DNA of 64,000 nt, taken from positions 42,086-106,085 of the forward strand of contig JAFVPD010000003.1 of NCBI GenBank assembly GCA_017505535.1, in the 5' to 3' direction. A program made the position numbers and the translations under genes. Numbering within the stretch: the first letter of the stretch is position 1; each line of letters begins with the position of its first letter. The stretch comes from Muribaculaceae bacterium (GTDB lineage: Bacteria > Bacteroidota > Bacteroidia > Bacteroidales > Muribaculaceae). The notes below the pieces were generated by a model. That model did not search any database. It was given only the letters and a program-made list of their open reading frames with translations, and had not been told where the DNA came from. Below, in pieces: positions 62,219 through 64,000 of the stretch.

Positions 62219-63499
62219 ATGAGCGACATCATAATTATACTACTATTAATATTGCTCAACGGAGTGTTTGCAATGTCAGAGATTGCAATAATCTCGGCTC
62301 GCAAGCATGTGCTTGAAAAAAAGAGCAAGGGCGGACACAAAGGTGCTGCCACAGCATTGAAACTGGCAACTGATCCCGACCTGTTTTTATCGACAATACA
62401 AATAGGAATCACTCTCATCGGAATTTTAACCGGTATTTTCTCCGGCGAAGCTTTGGGTGGACATTTGGCAAAATTATTTGTTGAATGGGGAACACCTATG
62501 GCTGTTGCTTTGCCGGTGGCTAAGATTTTGGTGGTTGCCGTAGTGACTTATCTGACTCTTGTGTTTGGCGAATTAGTGCCAAAACGCATTGGAATGGCTT
62601 CGGCCGACGGTGTAGCTCAATTTATGGCGCGACCGGTATATTGGTTGTCGGTTGTGGCAAAACCATTTGTGTGGCTGTTGGCAAAGAGCACCTCTTGGCT
62701 TGTTTCGCTCTGTGGCATTAAGGGCGATGGAGCAAAAATCACCGAAGAAGAAATAAAATCAATCATACAAGAGGGAACCGAACATGGCGAGGTTACAAAG
62801 GTTGAGCAAGATATAATGGAACGTGTATTGCTCATGGGCGACCTCAAAGTCGGCTCAATCATGACACACCGTGCCGATGTGGCATATATAGATGTGTCGG
62901 CCGATGTTGAAGCCATAAGAGCAGTTTTCAGGACCGACCTTCATGATAATTATCCTGTGGTGAATTCTTCGCTCGATGATGTAGTGGGAGTTATTACTTT
63001 GAAAGAGTTGATATTGCACCTTAACGACAGCAATTTTGATTTGCAATCGCTCATGATGCCCATTCAAGCCGTTTATGAAGACATGAGTATTTATGATTGC
63101 CTTGAAAAGTTGATGGCCGAACACCATGCCGGATTCGCTCTCGTTTATGATGAGTTTGGCGAATGTCAAGGCGTAATAACTCTTAGAGATATATTTGAAG
63201 GGCTGGTAGGGGTTGTGAATGCCGACGAGGAAGATCCTCAAATTGTCGCGCGAGCCGATGGTAATAGTTGGCTTGTCGATGGTCAATGCTCTTTTTATGA
63301 TTTTCTGGTCTATTTTGATATGGAAGACGTCTCTGATGCTACTGATTATAATATAATAGGAGCATTGATTTTGTCGCGCTTGGGCCGTTTCCCTGAAACA
63401 GGAGAAAAAATAACATGGAATGATTTTACTCTGGAAGTTGTTGATATGGACGGAGTAAGAATAGATAAAGTCCTTGTCACTCGCAATATTGCTGATTGA
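62219..63499 (+). CDS. CNNM/CBS/CorC-type transporter-like protein
   Basis: A 426-residue membrane protein. A DUF21/CNNM domain (about residues 1-180, opening LLLILLNGVFAMSEIAII) is followed by two CBS domains (about 210-335, with MTHRADVAYIDV and DEFGECQGVITLRDIFEGLVG) and a CorC/HlyC domain at the C-terminus. The architecture matches GldE at 28525 but the sequence is distant and there is no gldD beside it. The likely role is divalent-metal (Mg2+ or Co2+) homeostasis. It is the last gene before the rRNA promoters. Confidence 0.9.
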   Translation: MSDIIIILLLILLNGVFAMSEIAIISARKHVLEKKSKGGHKGAATALKLATDPDLFLSTIQIGITLIGILTGIFSGEALGGHLAKLFVEWGTPMAVALPVAKILVVAVVTYLTLVFGELVPKRIGMASADGVAQFMARPVYWLSVVAKPFVWLLAKSTSWLVSLCGIKGDGAKITEEEIKSIIQEGTEHGEVTKVEQDIMERVLLMGDLKVGSIMTHRADVAYIDVSADVEAIRAVFRTDLHDNYPVVNSSLDDVVGVITLKELILHLNDSNFDLQSLMMPIQAVYEDMSIYDCLEKLMAEHHAGFALVYDEFGECQGVITLRDIFEGLVGVVNADEEDPQIVARADGNSWLVDGQCSFYDFLVYFDMEDVSDATDYNIIGALILSRLGRFPETGEKITWNDFTLEVVDMDGVRIDKVLVTRNIAD

Positions 63500-63616
63500 A
63501 GCTAAGTAGCTGAGATATAGGTTAATAGCTAATATTGCACGGCTCGCAATTCTTAATAAATGTGAAATCTCGCAATTTCTTTCGTTGAAAAATATGTTTT
63601 ATAACATGTTTTTTAC

Positions 63617-63624
63617 TACCTTTG
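63617..63624 (+). promoter_or_regulatory. Possible upstream rRNA promoter (P1) -7 element
   Basis: TACCTTTG, identical to the downstream P2 -7 box, but without a TTTG at normal distance. Confidence 0.5.
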
Positions 63625-63720
63625 CACTCGCTTTTGGAAAACAACCATCGAGAGCGCTTGATGGGAGAAGCAAAGAAATGCTGAAAAATGGCAACCAAAC
63701 AAAAATTTTTCTCAAAAAAT

Positions 63721-63751
63721 TTTGGCAATTCAAAAAATGGTTGTACCTTTG
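63721..63751 (+). promoter_or_regulatory. Main rRNA operon promoter (P2)
   Basis: TTTG (63721-63724), 19 bp, TACCTTTG (63744-63751): an exact match to the Bacteroidetes consensus and the strongest promoter in the window. Confidence 0.85.
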
Positions 63752-63763
63752 CAAAGTTTTCGG

Positions 63764-63779
63764 CTCGCAAAAATGCGAG
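63764..63779 (+). promoter_or_regulatory. Hairpin at the start of the rRNA leader
   Basis: CTCGCA-AAAA-TGCGAG, about 10 bases after the predicted start of transcription. Confidence 0.45.
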
Positions 63780-63854
63780 AGCAAGAAAGCACACGAACAT
63801 TGAAAGACTTACAATAGACAAGAAGTAGTACAAGAGCAAAAAGCTCAAGTCAAT

Positions 63855-63862
63855 TCTTTAAG
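63855..63862 (+). promoter_or_regulatory. boxA-like antitermination site
   Basis: TTCTTTAA resembles the core of bacterial rRNA boxA (CTCTTTAA), about 110 bases before 16S rRNA. Single short match, so uncertain. Confidence 0.35.
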
Positions 63863-63965
63863 CGAAAATCGGGCGAGGCATCAAAGTTTCGGAGGAATCG
63901 TGAAGGCAAAATAGCATATAAAAATTTTGTCTTGCTTTTTTTGAAAAAATAAAAAAACGAGATAC

Positions 63966-64000
63966 AACAACGAAGAGTTTGATCCTGGCTCAGGATGAAC
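63966..64000 (+). rRNA. 16S ribosomal RNA, 5' end (partial)
   Basis: GAAGAGTTTGATCCTGGCTC followed by AGGATGAAC is the conserved 5' end of bacterial 16S rRNA (the 27F primer site region). Only about 35 bases are inside the window. The exact mature 5' end is estimated. Confidence 0.97.

Larger units (their letters stand above)
63500..63965 (+). other. rRNA promoter and leader region
   Basis: A 466-base gap without a convincing gene. It holds two -7 elements (63617 and 63744), an early leader hairpin, a boxA-like site and AT-rich upstream DNA, as expected before an rRNA operon. Confidence 0.8.

Noticed and set aside
63585..63803. 72-codon plus-strand frame before 16S rRNA
   Set aside because: It overlaps two promoters and the rRNA leader and has low-complexity composition.

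Overview
The window looks like a chromosomal segment from a Bacteroidales gut-type bacterium, perhaps Muribaculaceae or a relative. This rests on promoters of the Bacteroidetes form (TTTG or TTG, 17-21 bp, TAnnTTTG), weak Shine-Dalgarno signals, a GLPGLI protein beside a TonB-type outer-membrane protein, a gldE-gldD-PPTase cluster, a PASTA-tailed PBP with a Bacteroidetes-type FtsL, and a 16S rRNA 5' end of the form GAAGAGTTTGATCCTGGCTCAG. Family-level placement is inference.

Layout. 1-3.4 kb: the tail of a response regulator, rnhB, a YqeY-like gene, serS and upp. 3.4-12.2 kb: an AT-rich accessory operon encoding a periplasmic von Willebrand A protein, a lipoprotein with a second membrane segment, a 972-residue tubulin/FtsZ-like GTPase, a 1137-residue membrane-tethered papain-like cysteine protease, and a small exported protein with two CxxCxGxG motifs. 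This is the strongest candidate for a little-described system. 12.2-12.7 kb: a 443-base gap that on the minus strand carries a promoter, a long hairpin, a tRNA-like fold with a long variable arm, and a terminator, which together look like an undescribed structured RNA. It is divergent from a WYL regulator gene with an operator-like palindrome between them. 13.8-20.6 kb: an RsmI-type methyltransferase, a metallo-beta-lactamase-fold hydrolase, then a TPR-CHAT caspase-like protease, a CHASE2 membrane sensor and an exported partner. 20.9-23.5 kb: pckA, a small protein and a HAD phosphatase. 23.6-27.2 kb: a McrBC restriction operon with an extra PLD-type nuclease. 27.2-29.9 kb (minus): PPTase, gldD and gldE. 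30.2-33.7 kb: a Ca2+ P-type ATPase and a sirtuin. 33.8-49.1 kb: a complete division and cell-wall (dcw) cluster, rsmH-ftsL-ftsI-murE-mraY-murD-ftsW-murG-murC-ftsQ-ftsA-ftsZ, without mraZ. 49.1-56 kb: AlaX-like editing protein and SanA (minus), then a TPR/HTH membrane regulator followed by three tandem 11-bp repeats, a promoter, and an exported peptide/GLPGLI/outer-membrane protein operon. 56-60 kb (minus): alkaline phosphatase, GH3-family enzyme and a glycosyltransferase. 60-63.5 kb: a membrane pseudokinase, a GNAT protein and a CorC-type transporter. 63.5-64 kb: rRNA promoters, leader and the first bases of 16S rRNA.

How the genes work together. The dcw genes form one long, tightly packed transcription unit from peptidoglycan precursor synthesis to the Z-ring. 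The window therefore has two tubulin-superfamily proteins, canonical FtsZ and the larger accessory one. The accessory modules (tubulin/vWA/protease; CHAT/CHASE2; McrBC/PLD) are separated by housekeeping genes, which fits repeated insertion in a permissive region. No transposase, integrase or CRISPR array was seen. All functional calls are from reading motifs; no database search was run.
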